A stretch of DNA of 64,000 nt from an uncultured Prevotella sp. (GTDB taxonomy: Bacteria; Bacteroidota; Bacteroidia; Bacteroidales; Bacteroidaceae): the NCBI GenBank assembly GCA_905233165.1, contig CAJODL010000012.1, positions 40,362 to 104,361 of the forward strand. Reading direction: 5' to 3'. The position numbers were made by a program, and so were the translations under genes. This document shows positions 1 through 8,228 of the stretch, in pieces; the stretch's first letter is position 1, and each line of letters starts with the position of its first letter. The notes under the pieces were generated by a model, which saw only the letters and a program-made list of their open reading frames with translations, was not told the DNA's origin and did not search any database.

Positions 1-546
1 AAAACCAAATCCTGCCTCCTTATTTATATTGTTTGCAAAGAGGGCCTTGAAATGGTCTTCACCATCTGTTCTGTCACCACAAGAGTTGAATGACAAATTA
101 GTGATAGGCGAGAGGGTGTTGCTGAACTTTAGTGCTGAAGGAGGAGTGATGAAATAGGATAATCCATCAGTAAAGCCGAATGTGTTATAATCACGATCAG
201 TTGCTATACGGGCTATTCGTGGCGCTCCGAGGTTTCCTGTTGTGTTGTATTCTCCATATGTTCCCGTTGTGAAGATAGAATTCATGAACAGATGCTGCGC
301 AGTATCTGGAGCAACTGACGTCCTATCTCCGAAATGGTCGTCAATAGTCCATAGGTGCATACCCTTCGGCACTTCCTTATGCTTTGTCTTCAGAGAGTCA
401 AGGGCGCGATTAGGGTTGAAAGTGTTGTCCGTCACCGTAAAACCATCATCGTAGAAAGTGTTGTTATTATTGCCTTGAGCCATTGATGGCATACAGAAGG
501 CGAACAATATCACAGAAATAAGTATGATGTTATATATCCTTCTCAT
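1..546 (-). CDS. putative porin, N-terminal part (runs off left edge)
   Basis: Reading the minus strand from an ATG at 546 gives an open frame of 182 codons that continues past the window edge. The first 24 residues form a signal peptide (basic start, hydrophobic core, ending MPSMAQG). The mature start contains a Trp-rich segment (MHLWTIDDHFGDR) and alternating polar and aromatic residues, as in the Bacteroidetes 'putative porin' family (Porin_10 type), an outer-membrane beta barrel. The family name is from memory of similar N-termini. The ATG lies 2 bp after the stop of the small membrane protein upstream, so it is the last visible gene of a four-gene operon. The C-terminal barrel is not in the window. 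Confidence 0.7.
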   Translation of the reverse strand, partial: MRRIYNIILISVILFAFCMPSMAQGNNNNTFYDDGFTVTDNTFNPNRALDSLKTKHKEVPKGMHLWTIDDHFGDRTSVAPDTAQHLFMNSIFTTGTYGEYNTTGNLGAPRIARIATDRDYNTFGFTDGLSYFITPPSALKFSNTLSPITNLSFNSCGDRTDGEDHFKALFANNINKEAGFGF

Positions 547-548
547 AT

Positions 549-761
549 CTATTTCATATATCTTAAGACACATTCCGCCATCTTTATTGCCATAGCGATG
601 ATGACAATGACAATCCCCATCATCTTGATTCGCTCATCATGAGCAAACCACTGACCATAGGCATTGACGCAAGCGCCGATGATGCCAATAATGATGAATA
701 GCAGATTGAGAATCTGCCTAATCTTAAAAATCGTTGTAGGACCTTGGGGTTGTTGATGCAT
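549..761 (-). CDS. small two-helix membrane protein
   Basis: A 70-residue protein with two hydrophobic segments (about residues 15-35 and 46-64) separated by a short polar loop containing AHDERIK. It has no recognisable domain. It sits 14 bp after the DUF4468-like gene and ends 2 bp before the porin, so it is almost certainly translated as part of that operon. It may be an inner-membrane helper, but nothing in the sequence fixes a function. Confidence 0.65.
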   Translation of the reverse strand: MHQQPQGPTTIFKIRQILNLLFIIIGIIGACVNAYGQWFAHDERIKMMGIVIVIIAMAIKMAECVLRYMK

Positions 762-775
762 CAGAAAGAAGGATA

Positions 776-1555
776 TTATTTTTTCAGAGTCTCCTCAATG
801 CGATTGAATAAAGCATCTTTTGCATCAATAGTCTTGGTGCGGAATTTCTCCGAACCGCCTTTCTGGAAGCCGTCACCTTTTTTGTTAATTGCCTGAGCAT
901 CAGATATCATATCCTCTGCAGGGAACTGTCCGCCCCCACGCTCTTCGTCGTAGATGTAGTTTAGGTTGCACATAGTAACCAGACAATTTCCTTCAAGGCA
1001 GCCGATGACCAACTGATAGTTGAATTTTGTCTGGTCGAGAGACAGGAATTTATTCTCAAAAGTCAGAATCTCCTGTACTCGTGCCACGATCTGATGATTT
1101 GCTTCATCAGTGATAGATATCTTGCTGACATCAGTCTTCGGATTAATACCATTGCCGCCAGTCTCTGAACAATAGCCTTTGGCAAAAGCAAGCATAGTGT
1201 TGTATATCTCACCAGCAGACTTGCCAGGCACCTCAATGGCCTTTTGCCACTGAATCTTACCATTAACCTCTGGGCATGCTCCTGCAAGATATTTTGGGTC
1301 AATAACCCTTTCTGCCTTTGGTTTCTTCTCAAACAAAGCACGCTTCTTTATCTGACCATCTTGAGTGATGGTATATGATTCCTGTGGTTTCTTCTTAGGC
1401 TTGAAGAGTTGGGCATTGGCATGGGTTGCATACAGAATGGACAGTATGGCGCAAAGAATAATGATTACCACGATGCGTGCCACGCAACCTACTACTTTCT
1501 TAATGATGAACAGTGCAATGATGATTGCAATAATTCCGATGATTAATTGTGTCAT
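776..1555 (-). CDS. DUF4468-like membrane-anchored protein
   Basis: The 259-residue protein starts with two hydrophobic segments (about 2-18 and 24-46) ending in THANAQ, which resembles a signal or anchor sequence. The exported part contains a segment around residues 105-125 (IEVPGKSAGEIYNTML) typical of the DUF4468 family, predicted to have a TBP-like fold and common as exported proteins in Bacteroidales. It is probably envelope-located with no known activity. The start ATG overlaps the stop of the pseudouridine synthase (ATGA), so translation is coupled. The DUF4468 assignment rests on recalled family features. Confidence 0.7.
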   Translation of the reverse strand: MTQLIIGIIAIIIALFIIKKVVGCVARIVVIIILCAILSILYATHANAQLFKPKKKPQESYTITQDGQIKKRALFEKKPKAERVIDPKYLAGACPEVNGKIQWQKAIEVPGKSAGEIYNTMLAFAKGYCSETGGNGINPKTDVSKISITDEANHQIVARVQEILTFENKFLSLDQTKFNYQLVIGCLEGNCLVTMCNLNYIYDEERGGGQFPAEDMISDAQAINKKGDGFQKGGSEKFRTKTIDAKDALFNRIEETLKK

Positions 1556-2418
1556 ATTTTAAACGGTATTGTTGTTGTAAATTCCAGTGGTTTGTGTGTT
1601 ATTGGATGGTAGAAACACAGCATGTATGCATGCAGACATAGCCGATGTAATGGGTCGTCCCCATTGCCGTATTTCACGTCACCGCAGACGGGATGTCCCA
1701 TCTCTGCTGCATGAACACGAATCTGATTCTTCCTACCTGTTTCGAGTTTAAATTCCATCAGTGTGTGGTCTGCTGTGCGTTTGAGAACATGAAAATGCGT
1801 TATTGCATGTTTGCCGCCATTATCCACAGAGGAAGAATATGTGATGTATGCCTTATTGTCCTTCAGCCAGCTCTCGATGGTTCCGTCATCTTCAACCACC
1901 TCGCCGCTTAGGACGGCAACATATCGGCGGTCAAAAACAATGTCGTGCCATTCGTGCTCCAGAATCTGCTCTGTATCAATATCTTTCGCATAGACCATAA
2001 GGCCTGATGTGTCTCTGTCCAAACGGTGCACCACATGAGCCCTGCACTTTTGGCGAGTCTTGTGAAAATAGTCATCGAGAACACTTTTTACATTCAGCGA
2101 TGAATGACCTGCTGCCATAGAAAGGATGCCTGCCTTCTTCTCGATAACAACGAGATACTGATCTTCATACACTATGCTGACATATCGGCTTTTGAAGACG
2201 TCATTCTTCTTGGAATTAGAAACCTGCACCTTCATGCCAGCTGAAAGGGGAAAGTCAAACTGAGTAACTGTCTTGCCATCGACCTTGATGCCACGACCTT
2301 TTAGTATGTCCTTTACCTTGTTCCTTGAGGCAGAAAGCGTTTCCAAAAGGAACTCCAGCAGGGGAATCTCTTTTGTAACACTATATGTTTTGTATTCTTT
2401 CAGTTTCGGATTATACAT
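1552..2418 (-). CDS. RluA-family pseudouridine synthase
   Basis: This 288-residue protein has the RluA/RluD layout: an S4-like RNA-binding region (about 20-80), a catalytic domain with HRLDRDTSGLMV (catalytic Asp) and a C-terminal RKNQIRVHAAEMGHP motif. It would isomerise uridines in rRNA or tRNA. A longer frame reaches a TTG at 2469, but that TTG is part of the -7 promoter box TAATTTTG (2474-2467), so the ATG at 2418 is chosen. First gene of a minus-strand operon with the DUF4468-like protein, a membrane protein and a porin. The exact RNA target cannot be told from sequence. Confidence 0.9.
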   Translation of the reverse strand: MYNPKLKEYKTYSVTKEIPLLEFLLETLSASRNKVKDILKGRGIKVDGKTVTQFDFPLSAGMKVQVSNSKKNDVFKSRYVSIVYEDQYLVVIEKKAGILSMAAGHSSLNVKSVLDDYFHKTRQKCRAHVVHRLDRDTSGLMVYAKDIDTEQILEHEWHDIVFDRRYVAVLSGEVVEDDGTIESWLKDNKAYITYSSSVDNGGKHAITHFHVLKRTADHTLMEFKLETGRKNQIRVHAAEMGHPVCGDVKYGNGDDPLHRLCLHAYMLCFYHPITHKPLEFTTTIPFKI

Positions 2419-2466
2419 ATATTCGGTTGTGCAAGTCTTCTGTCGGCTGCTTGCTATGTTAGCGCA

Positions 2467-2474
2467 CAAAATTA
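2467..2474 (-). promoter_or_regulatory. -7 box of the rluA-like operon
   Basis: Minus strand reads TAATTTTG, matching the Bacteroidetes TAnnTTTG -7 element. No clear TTTG is found 19-20 bp upstream, so the -33 half is weak. It shares a 100-bp divergent region with the rnf promoter. Confidence 0.5.
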
Positions 2475-2556
2475 GGAAATTTTATTCAGATACTAGGTTT
2501 GTAGTCCATATTTTTAAGAAACTTTTAGAGAAAATAGTCATAATTTTAAGAAATAA

Positions 2557-2588
2557 TTTGGTTAATATAGATAAATTTGATACATTTG
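2557..2588 (+). promoter_or_regulatory. promoter of the rnf operon
   Basis: TTTG at 2557-2560 and TACATTTG at 2581-2588 are separated by exactly 20 bp, an ideal Bacteroidetes sigma-ABfr promoter. Transcription should begin a few bases after 2588, which rules out an in-frame TTG at 2577 as the start of the first gene. Confidence 0.75.
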
Positions 2589-2609
2589 CACCCGATATTG
2601 CAGAAAATT

Positions 2610-2804
2610 ATGTCCTTCAACAACATGAACAACAAAAACTCAGAATCTTGTATCGGTTGCCAGCTTTATGAGCAATGTGGCTCCGTGTGCGATATAGTTG
2701 ACAGTGGGACATCTGCATGGGGAAAGTTACTTCTGCCTTGTGCACTGCTTATAGCGGTGATATTGATGGTGGGAGTGTCATACCTTATAAATCTTATGTT
2801 CTAA
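2610..2804 (+). CDS. small Cys-rich membrane protein at head of rnf operon
   Basis: A 64-residue protein with a short cysteine-rich head (CIGCQLYEQCGSVCD, five Cys within 15 residues) and one transmembrane helix near the C-terminus (about residues 39-60). It starts just after the rnf promoter and ends 24 bp before rnfB. In many Bacteroidales an RseC-like protein occupies this position; this one is much shorter but has the same Cys-plus-membrane arrangement, so it may be a reduced RseC-like partner of Rnf. That link is inference. The ATG at 2625 is an alternative start. Confidence 0.6.
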   Translation: MSFNNMNNKNSESCIGCQLYEQCGSVCDIVDSGTSAWGKLLLPCALLIAVILMVGVSYLINLMF

Positions 2805-2828
2805 AGCCTTTAAAATAACTACTATAAA

Positions 2829-3713
2829 ATGAATTTTATCTTATCTGCAGTAATTGCTTTAGTGGCAATCGCATTGGTAGCGTCAGTAGTGCTCTATGTA
2901 TGCTCTAAGCGCTTTGCTGTACAGGAAGACCCTCGTTTATCTGTTGTGGCAGAAGCATTGCCGCAGGCTAACTGTGGCGGTTGTGGCTTTCCTGGCTGCT
3001 CAGGTCTTGCAGCGGCTCTTGTCAAGGGGGCTGATGCTGGAACTATAGAAGGACTCTCGTGTCCTGTCGGTGGTCAGGAGGTGATGACCAAGATTGCTGG
3101 CTTGCTCGGTATGGAAGCTGGTGACAGTGCTCCGAAAGTTGCTGTTGTCAGATGCAACGGATGTTTGGAACATCGTCCCCGTATAGCAGAGTATGATGGC
3201 TTGCGCTCTTGCGCAGCTATGAATAGTGTTGGAAGTGGTGAGACAGCTTGCGGTTACGGATGTCTGGGATGTGGAGATTGTGTGTCGGCTTGTAATTTTG
3301 GCGCGATAACAATAGATCCCGATTTGGGACTCCCTGTCGTTAATGAAGACTTGTGCACCTCTTGTGGCGCTTGTGTAAAAGCTTGTCCACGCAATATTAT
3401 AGAATTGCGTTACAAGGGACGTGTTATAAAGGAACAGCCACATCGCGTGTATGTATCGTGTGTAAATAAGGATAAAGGGCCTGTTGCAAACAAAGTATGT
3501 AAGGTCAGCTGTATAGCATGCGGTAAATGCCAGAAGGTTTGTAAGTTTGAGGCAATCTCAATAGAGAATAATGTCGCATATATAGATATGGATAAGTGTA
3601 AGGCTTGCGGGCTCTGTGTTCGCGAGTGTCCAAAGAATGCTATCCATGCAACATGGGAATTGCCGGCACTGAAACCAAAAGAGCCACAGGCTGAGGAAAC
3701 AACTAACGCATAA
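2829..3713 (+). CDS. rnfB: Rnf complex subunit RnfB (ferredoxin-type)
   Basis: 294 residues. An N-terminal membrane anchor (about 3-25) is followed by the RnfB Fe-S motif (C49, C52, C57, C78) and four C-x2-C-x2-C-x3-C ferredoxin motifs beginning near C145, C176, C228 and C257. Subunit B accepts electrons from reduced ferredoxin at the cytoplasmic face of the Rnf complex and passes them into it. Bacteroidetes RnfB proteins often carry extra ferredoxin domains, as here. Second gene of the operon, followed 14 bp later by rnfC. Identification is firm from motif order and context. Confidence 0.96.
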   Translation: MNFILSAVIALVAIALVASVVLYVCSKRFAVQEDPRLSVVAEALPQANCGGCGFPGCSGLAAALVKGADAGTIEGLSCPVGGQEVMTKIAGLLGMEAGDSAPKVAVVRCNGCLEHRPRIAEYDGLRSCAAMNSVGSGETACGYGCLGCGDCVSACNFGAITIDPDLGLPVVNEDLCTSCGACVKACPRNIIELRYKGRVIKEQPHRVYVSCVNKDKGPVANKVCKVSCIACGKCQKVCKFEAISIENNVAYIDMDKCKACGLCVRECPKNAIHATWELPALKPKEPQAEETTNA

Positions 3714-3727
3714 AAACACTAAGGAAA

Positions 3728-5080
3728 TTGGATACAAAAACATTTAGAATAGGTGGTGTTCATCCTGAGGAGAACAAGTTGACCCATGAAGAGCCGACGC
3801 AAGTTGCTCCATTACCTCAGCAGGCTATATTCCCTCTGAGTCAGCACATCGGTGCTCCTGCAAAACCTATCGTCCAGAAAGGCGATAAGGTAAAGGTGGG
3901 TACAATGATAGCTGAGGCAAGCGGCTTTGTGAGTGCTAATATTTTCTCTTCTGTGTCAGGAACCGTTTTCAAGGTTGATAACGCTGTTGATGCAACAGGC
4001 TATCAAAGGCCTTGTATCATAATCAATGTAGAGGGTGATGAATGGGAAGAATCCATAGACCGTTCTGACAAGATAGAACGTTTGGAACATCATCCGGAAC
4101 TGACAGCAGAGAAAATTATTGAGAAAGTAAAATATGCTGGCATCGTTGGTATGGGAGGTGCATGCTTCCCAACACATGTGAAATTGTGTCCTCCACCAAC
4201 AGAAAAAGCTGAATGCGTCATAATAAATGGTGTCGAGTGTGAGCCATATATCACGTCAGATTATCGCCTGATGATGGAAAAGCCTGATGAAGTTATCGAA
4301 GGCGTAAAACTTATCATGAAGGCGGTAGGCGTAAATAAGGCATACATCGGTATTGAGACAAATAAGCCTCACGCCATAGACTTGATGATACAGAAACTGA
4401 TGACCAACCTTGATATAGAAGTAGTGCCATTGGCAAAGAAATATCCGCAAGGTGGTGAGAAACAGCTTATCGATGCCGTTATTCGCAGACAAGTACCAGC
4501 ACCTCCTGCTATTCCTATCAACGTTGGGGCAATAGTACAGAATGTGGCTACTGCTGTCGCTATCTATGAAGCGGTAATGAAGAATAAGCCTCTCTTCGAG
4601 CGCTATACAACTGTTACGGGTAAGCAATTGAAGAAGCCGGGCAATTTCTTGGTGCGTATGGGAACCCCATTCGGGCAGTTGATAGACCTCTGTGGCGGAT
4701 TGCCTGACGGAGACAACAAAATTCTTGCTGGTGGTCCGATGATGGGTAAGGCTGTCAATAGCCTGAATACCCCTGTCGGAAAAGGACAGAATTCTATTAC
4801 TGTGCTTTCAGACATGGATGCCCACAGAAAAGAACCACAGCCTTGTATCAGATGTGCAAAATGTGTAGGAGCATGCCCTATGGGACTGGAGCCTTATCTG
4901 CTTGCAAAGGGTAGTGCGATGAAGATGTGGGAGCGCATGGAGGCTGAGATGATAACAAGTTGCATAGAATGCGGCTCATGTCAGTTTACTTGCCCAGCAC
5001 ATCGTCCGCTGCTTGATAATATAAGAATGGGTAAGCAAACTGTTATGGGAATCATACGCAGTAGAGCTGCAAAGAAGTAA
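3728..5080 (+). CDS. rnfC: Rnf complex subunit RnfC
   Basis: 450 residues. The N-terminus (FRIGGVHPEENK) is the RnfC signature, followed by a glycine-rich flavin/NADH-binding region (GIVGMGGACFPTHVK) and two C-terminal [4Fe-4S] motifs (CIRCAKCVGACP, CIECGSCQFTCP). RnfC is the peripheral subunit that hands electrons to NAD+. The family N-terminus begins at a TTG (3728) preceded by an AAGGA ribosome-binding site; no ATG is available nearby, so TTG is taken as the start codon. It lies between rnfB and rnfD. Confidence 0.95.
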   Translation: MDTKTFRIGGVHPEENKLTHEEPTQVAPLPQQAIFPLSQHIGAPAKPIVQKGDKVKVGTMIAEASGFVSANIFSSVSGTVFKVDNAVDATGYQRPCIIINVEGDEWEESIDRSDKIERLEHHPELTAEKIIEKVKYAGIVGMGGACFPTHVKLCPPPTEKAECVIINGVECEPYITSDYRLMMEKPDEVIEGVKLIMKAVGVNKAYIGIETNKPHAIDLMIQKLMTNLDIEVVPLAKKYPQGGEKQLIDAVIRRQVPAPPAIPINVGAIVQNVATAVAIYEAVMKNKPLFERYTTVTGKQLKKPGNFLVRMGTPFGQLIDLCGGLPDGDNKILAGGPMMGKAVNSLNTPVGKGQNSITVLSDMDAHRKEPQPCIRCAKCVGACPMGLEPYLLAKGSAMKMWERMEAEMITSCIECGSCQFTCPAHRPLLDNIRMGKQTVMGIIRSRAAKK

Positions 5081-5116
5081 CGTTTAACGGTTAAAGTTTA
5101 AAGTTTAAAGGTTATT
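5081..5116 (+). repeat. degenerate spacer repeat between rnfC and rnfD
   Basis: The gap contains overlapping variants of GTTTAAAG (for example GGTTAAAGTTTAAAG). It separates two genes that must be co-expressed, so it is probably transcribed within the operon. Confidence 0.6.
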
Positions 5117-5124
5117 GATATAAT

Positions 5125-6132
5125 ATGTCACAAATAATAGTATCATTATCTCCACATGCTCATGGCACTGATTCTGTTGAGAAGAATATGTATGGTGTCG
5201 TCATAGCGCTTCTTCCTGCGCTGTTGGCATCGTTCTATTTCTTCGGCATAGGATCGCTGATTGTTTGTGCTGCCAGCGTTATAGCATGTGTACTTTTTGA
5301 GTGGTTGATAAGCAAGTTCTTGCTTCAACGTACTCCCACTATCACTGATGGCTCTGCCATAGTGACGGGACTGCTTTTGGGTATGAACCTGCCAAGTAAT
5401 TTCCCAATATGGATGATAGTCATTGGCGCCTTGGTTGCCATCGGTGTCGGCAAGATGACCTTTGGAGGACTGGGACAAAATCCCTTCAATCCTGCTCTTG
5501 TAGGACGCTGTTTCCTGCTTGTCAGCTTTCCTGTGGCGATGACATCATGGCCAGTAGGAAACCAACTGATGGCTTATACCGATGCTACAACAGGAGCAAC
5601 GCCTTTGTACCTGATGCAGATGGCAATAAAGAATGGTGACCCGTCATTGTTGGAAAAACTCCCGTCATCCCTCGATATGTTCCTGGGCGTAACCCAAACC
5701 AACAATATGGGTGCCGGTACAACTGGTGAGATATGTGCAGTAGCACTTCTGTTGGGAATGATATATATGCTGTATAAGAAAATAATAACATGGCACATAC
5801 CTGTCAGCATCATCGCTACGGTATTCTGTTTCTCAGGCTTGCTGCATCTGTCTAATCCGGTATATGCCAATCCTGTTCAGGTTATCCTGTCAGGCGGTTT
5901 GATGCTGGGAGCTATCTTCATGGCAACAGACTATGTCACATCACCAATGTGTGCAAGGGGGCAGTTGATATATGGTATATGCATTGGCCTGCTGACAGTT
6001 ATCATACGTAACTGGGGAGCATATCCGGAAGGAATGTCATTCGCAATACTCATTATGAATGCATTCACTCCGCTGATAAATTATTATGTGAAACCAAAAC
6101 GCTTTGGTGAAGTGCCAAAGGCTGCCAAATAA
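5125..6132 (+). CDS. rnfD: Rnf complex subunit RnfD
   Basis: A 335-residue integral membrane protein with about nine to ten helices. Family hallmarks are visible: SPHAHGTDSVEKNMYGVVIA at the N-terminus, GGLGQNPFNPALVGR in the middle and MATDYVTSPM in the C-terminal third, where the threonine is the expected site of covalently bound FMN. RnfD is part of the membrane core that couples electron flow to Na+ or H+ export. The stop lies 16 bp before the rnfG start. Confidence 0.95.
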   Translation: MSQIIVSLSPHAHGTDSVEKNMYGVVIALLPALLASFYFFGIGSLIVCAASVIACVLFEWLISKFLLQRTPTITDGSAIVTGLLLGMNLPSNFPIWMIVIGALVAIGVGKMTFGGLGQNPFNPALVGRCFLLVSFPVAMTSWPVGNQLMAYTDATTGATPLYLMQMAIKNGDPSLLEKLPSSLDMFLGVTQTNNMGAGTTGEICAVALLLGMIYMLYKKIITWHIPVSIIATVFCFSGLLHLSNPVYANPVQVILSGGLMLGAIFMATDYVTSPMCARGQLIYGICIGLLTVIIRNWGAYPEGMSFAILIMNAFTPLINYYVKPKRFGEVPKAAK

Positions 6133-6148
6133 AGGGAGGACGAATAAC

Positions 6149-6772
6149 ATGGAAAGACTGAAATCAAATCTTCAGAATATGGTCGGTGTCCTCGTTGGCG
6201 TTGCTTTCGTGTGTGCTCTTCTGCTGTCTGTGTTTAATAAGGTGACATCAGGCCCTGTGGCAGAACAGGCTGCAAAAACTCTTCAGGATGGTATTAAGAA
6301 TGTCATGCAGAGTGATAGCGTTGTGGTAGAGGGTGATACTATAGTTGAGAAAGAGTTTAATGGAAAGATGCTCTCTTTCGTAGTGCATAATACTAACAAG
6401 GGTGTTGCAGTAGAGAGTACAGACCCTAATGCTTTTGGCGGAAACCTGAAAGTGCTTGTCGGATTTGCCGAAGATGGCGAGATTCTCGGATATACCATTT
6501 TGGAAAGTGCTGAGACCCCAGGACTTGGAGCAAAGGCTGCTGAATGGTTCCTTGATGAGGCTCCTGGTGATATCGTTGGCTTGAATGCTTGGAAGAATAA
6601 TCTTATGGTTACACAAGATGGTGGTGAGGTGAATGCTATCACAGCTTCTACTATCACCTCGCGTGCATTCCTGAGAGCCATAACACAAGCTTGGTCAGCA
6701 TATCGTGGAGATAAGGATGATGCTAAGACTGGAGCTACAGAACAAGAAGAGAAGAAAGGAGGTAAGAAATGA
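6149..6772 (+). CDS. rnfG: Rnf complex subunit RnfG (flavoprotein)
   Basis: 207 residues with one N-terminal transmembrane helix (about 10-32) and a periplasmic FMN-binding domain. NAITASTITSRAF near the C-terminus matches the flavinylation motif, whose threonine would carry FMN through a phosphoester bond. The ATG at 6149 is preceded by a strong site (AAAGGGAGGA), so it is preferred to an upstream in-frame start inside rnfD. The last codon overlaps the rnfE start (ATGA). Covalent flavinylation needs an ApbE-type transferase, not present in this window. Confidence 0.93.
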   Translation: MERLKSNLQNMVGVLVGVAFVCALLLSVFNKVTSGPVAEQAAKTLQDGIKNVMQSDSVVVEGDTIVEKEFNGKMLSFVVHNTNKGVAVESTDPNAFGGNLKVLVGFAEDGEILGYTILESAETPGLGAKAAEWFLDEAPGDIVGLNAWKNNLMVTQDGGEVNAITASTITSRAFLRAITQAWSAYRGDKDDAKTGATEQEEKKGGKK

Positions 6773-7353
6773 GTAATGCAAAAATAATTTTTAATGGTAT
6801 AATAAAGGAGAATCCTACGTTCGTCCTATTATTGGGAATGTGTCCTACATTGGCCACAACCACAAGTGCGATGAATGGTATGATGATGGGACTTGCTACA
6901 ATGGTGGTGCTCATTTTCTCCAACCTTGTTATATCAAGTATCAGGAACTATGTGCCAGATATGGTGCATATCCCGGTATATATCGTTGTTATAGCAACAC
7001 TGGTGACAATAGTGCAGATGTGCTTGGCTGCCTATCTGCCTGACGTAAACAAATCATTGGGATTGTTTATACCTCTCATTGTTGTAAACTGTATCATTCT
7101 CGGACGTGCTGAAGCCTTCGCATCAAAGAATGATCCAGTAGCTTCAATGTGCGATGGACTTGGTATAGGACTCGGTTTTACATTAGCTCTCACACTCCTT
7201 GGAATATGCAGGGAGCTGCTTGGTAATGGTACTGTCTTTGATGTTCGTCTCATATCTGAGGAATATGGTATGCTTTTGTTCATACTCCCTCCAGGGGCAT
7301 TTATGACGTTAGGTTTCCTGATTGCCATAAAGAATCGTTTTACAAAAGAATAA
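6769..7353 (+). CDS. rnfE: Rnf complex subunit RnfE
   Basis: A 194-residue protein with six predicted helices. ENPTFVLLLGMCPTLATTTS near the start and LGICRELLGNGT later are typical of the RnfE/RnfA pair, which sit in the membrane with inverted topology and hold a [2Fe-2S] cluster between them. The start overlaps the rnfG stop. It is followed by rnfA, so the operon order is B-C-D-G-E-A, the common Bacteroidetes order. Confidence 0.95.
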   Translation: MSNAKIIFNGIIKENPTFVLLLGMCPTLATTTSAMNGMMMGLATMVVLIFSNLVISSIRNYVPDMVHIPVYIVVIATLVTIVQMCLAAYLPDVNKSLGLFIPLIVVNCIILGRAEAFASKNDPVASMCDGLGIGLGFTLALTLLGICRELLGNGTVFDVRLISEEYGMLLFILPPGAFMTLGFLIAIKNRFTKE

Positions 7354-7372
7354 CCCTCAAAGCTCTTAGAAA

Positions 7373-7975
7373 ATGGAATATATACTTATATGCATAACTG
7401 CGATATTTGTTAATAATATCGTACTGAGTCAGTTCCTTGGCATCTGTCCGTTCTTGGGAGTGTCACAGAGGGTGAATACAGCTCTCGGAATGGGGGCTGC
7501 TGTAACTTTCGTGATGACGTTGGCAACTGTCGTAACATATCTGTTGCAGATATATGTCCTCAATCCGATGGATTTGGGCTATCTGCAGACACTGTCGTTT
7601 ATTCTTGTCATTGCCTCTTTGGTACAATTGGTAGAGATAATACTGAAGAAGGTGTCCCCTGCTTTATATCAGTCGCTGGGAGTATTCCTTCCCCTCATTA
7701 CCACAAACTGTGCCATACTGGGTGTAGCAATCCTCGTAATACAGCGTGATTACACATTGCTCGAAAGTCTCGTGTATGCACTCGCTTCTGCTATTGGCTT
7801 TGGCTTGGCACTTGTGATATTTGCAGGCTTGCGCGAACATCTCGCTATGGCTGACATTCCAAAGGGAATGCGTGGAATGGCGATAACTCTTGTGACAGCA
7901 GGCATTCTGGCTCTTGCCTTCATGGGATTCAGTGGTGTCGATGGTGGTCTGAAACCATTATTTGGAATAGAATAA
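7373..7975 (+). CDS. rnfA: Rnf complex subunit RnfA
   Basis: A 200-residue, six-helix membrane protein. [19 protein letters not shown] and [16 protein letters not shown] are the conserved Cys-containing segments that pair with those of RnfE to bind a [2Fe-2S] cluster in the membrane. Last gene of the rnf operon; a strong hairpin terminator lies about 90 bp downstream. Confidence 0.95.
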   Translation: MEYILICITAIFVNNIVLSQFLGICPFLGVSQRVNTALGMGAAVTFVMTLATVVTYLLQIYVLNPMDLGYLQTLSFILVIASLVQLVEIILKKVSPALYQSLGVFLPLITTNCAILGVAILVIQRDYTLLESLVYALASAIGFGLALVIFAGLREHLAMADIPKGMRGMAITLVTAGILALAFMGFSGVDGGLKPLFGIE

Positions 7976-8008
7976 CTGATGGATATAACGATTATATAGC
8001 ATCAGTTC

Positions 8009-8029
8009 AGAGATACGTCCGTGTCTCGC
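8009..8029 (+). other. small hairpin in the rnf 3' untranslated region
   Basis: GAGATAC and GTGTCTC form a seven-pair stem around a four-base loop, between two GCATCAG copies (about 7999 and 8030). It lies between rnfA and the terminator and may stabilise the 3' end of the mRNA. Confidence 0.35.
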
Positions 8030-8067
8030 TAGCATCAGAGCACGGATTATTTGTGTTTGTGTTGTTG

Positions 8068-8106
8068 TCTCCCTCCGACGTGATGTCTGGGGGGAGATTT
8101 TTTTAT
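8068..8106 (+). terminator. terminator of the rnf operon
   Basis: TCTCCCTCC pairs with GGGGGGAGA over nine positions (one G-T), followed directly by TTTTTTTATT. This is the only strong terminator after the six rnf genes. Confidence 0.75.
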
Positions 8107-8153
8107 TAAAAGTAATTGTATTTCAATATTTTTTTATACCTTTGATCTTTTTA

Positions 8154-8185
8154 TTTGTATTTCTCATAACTTAATCGTATCTTTG
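8154..8185 (+). promoter_or_regulatory. promoter of the TonB-dependent receptor
   Basis: TTTG (8154-8157), 20 bp, TATCTTTG (8178-8185). The whole 40-bp segment including the spacer is nearly identical to the promoter before hisH (11481-11512), which is unusual because spacers are normally not conserved. Confidence 0.75.
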
Positions 8186-8228
8186 CAGCGCAAAATGATT
8201 TATAGATTATAATACAACACTGCACGAA

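Noticed and set aside
242..454. Plus-strand frame opposite the porin
   Set aside because: It is a shadow of the minus-strand signal-peptide and porin reading, which has clear family character.
2577..2609. Extended start of the first rnf-operon gene at TTG 2577
   Set aside because: The TTG lies before the -7 box (2581-2588) and so outside the transcript.
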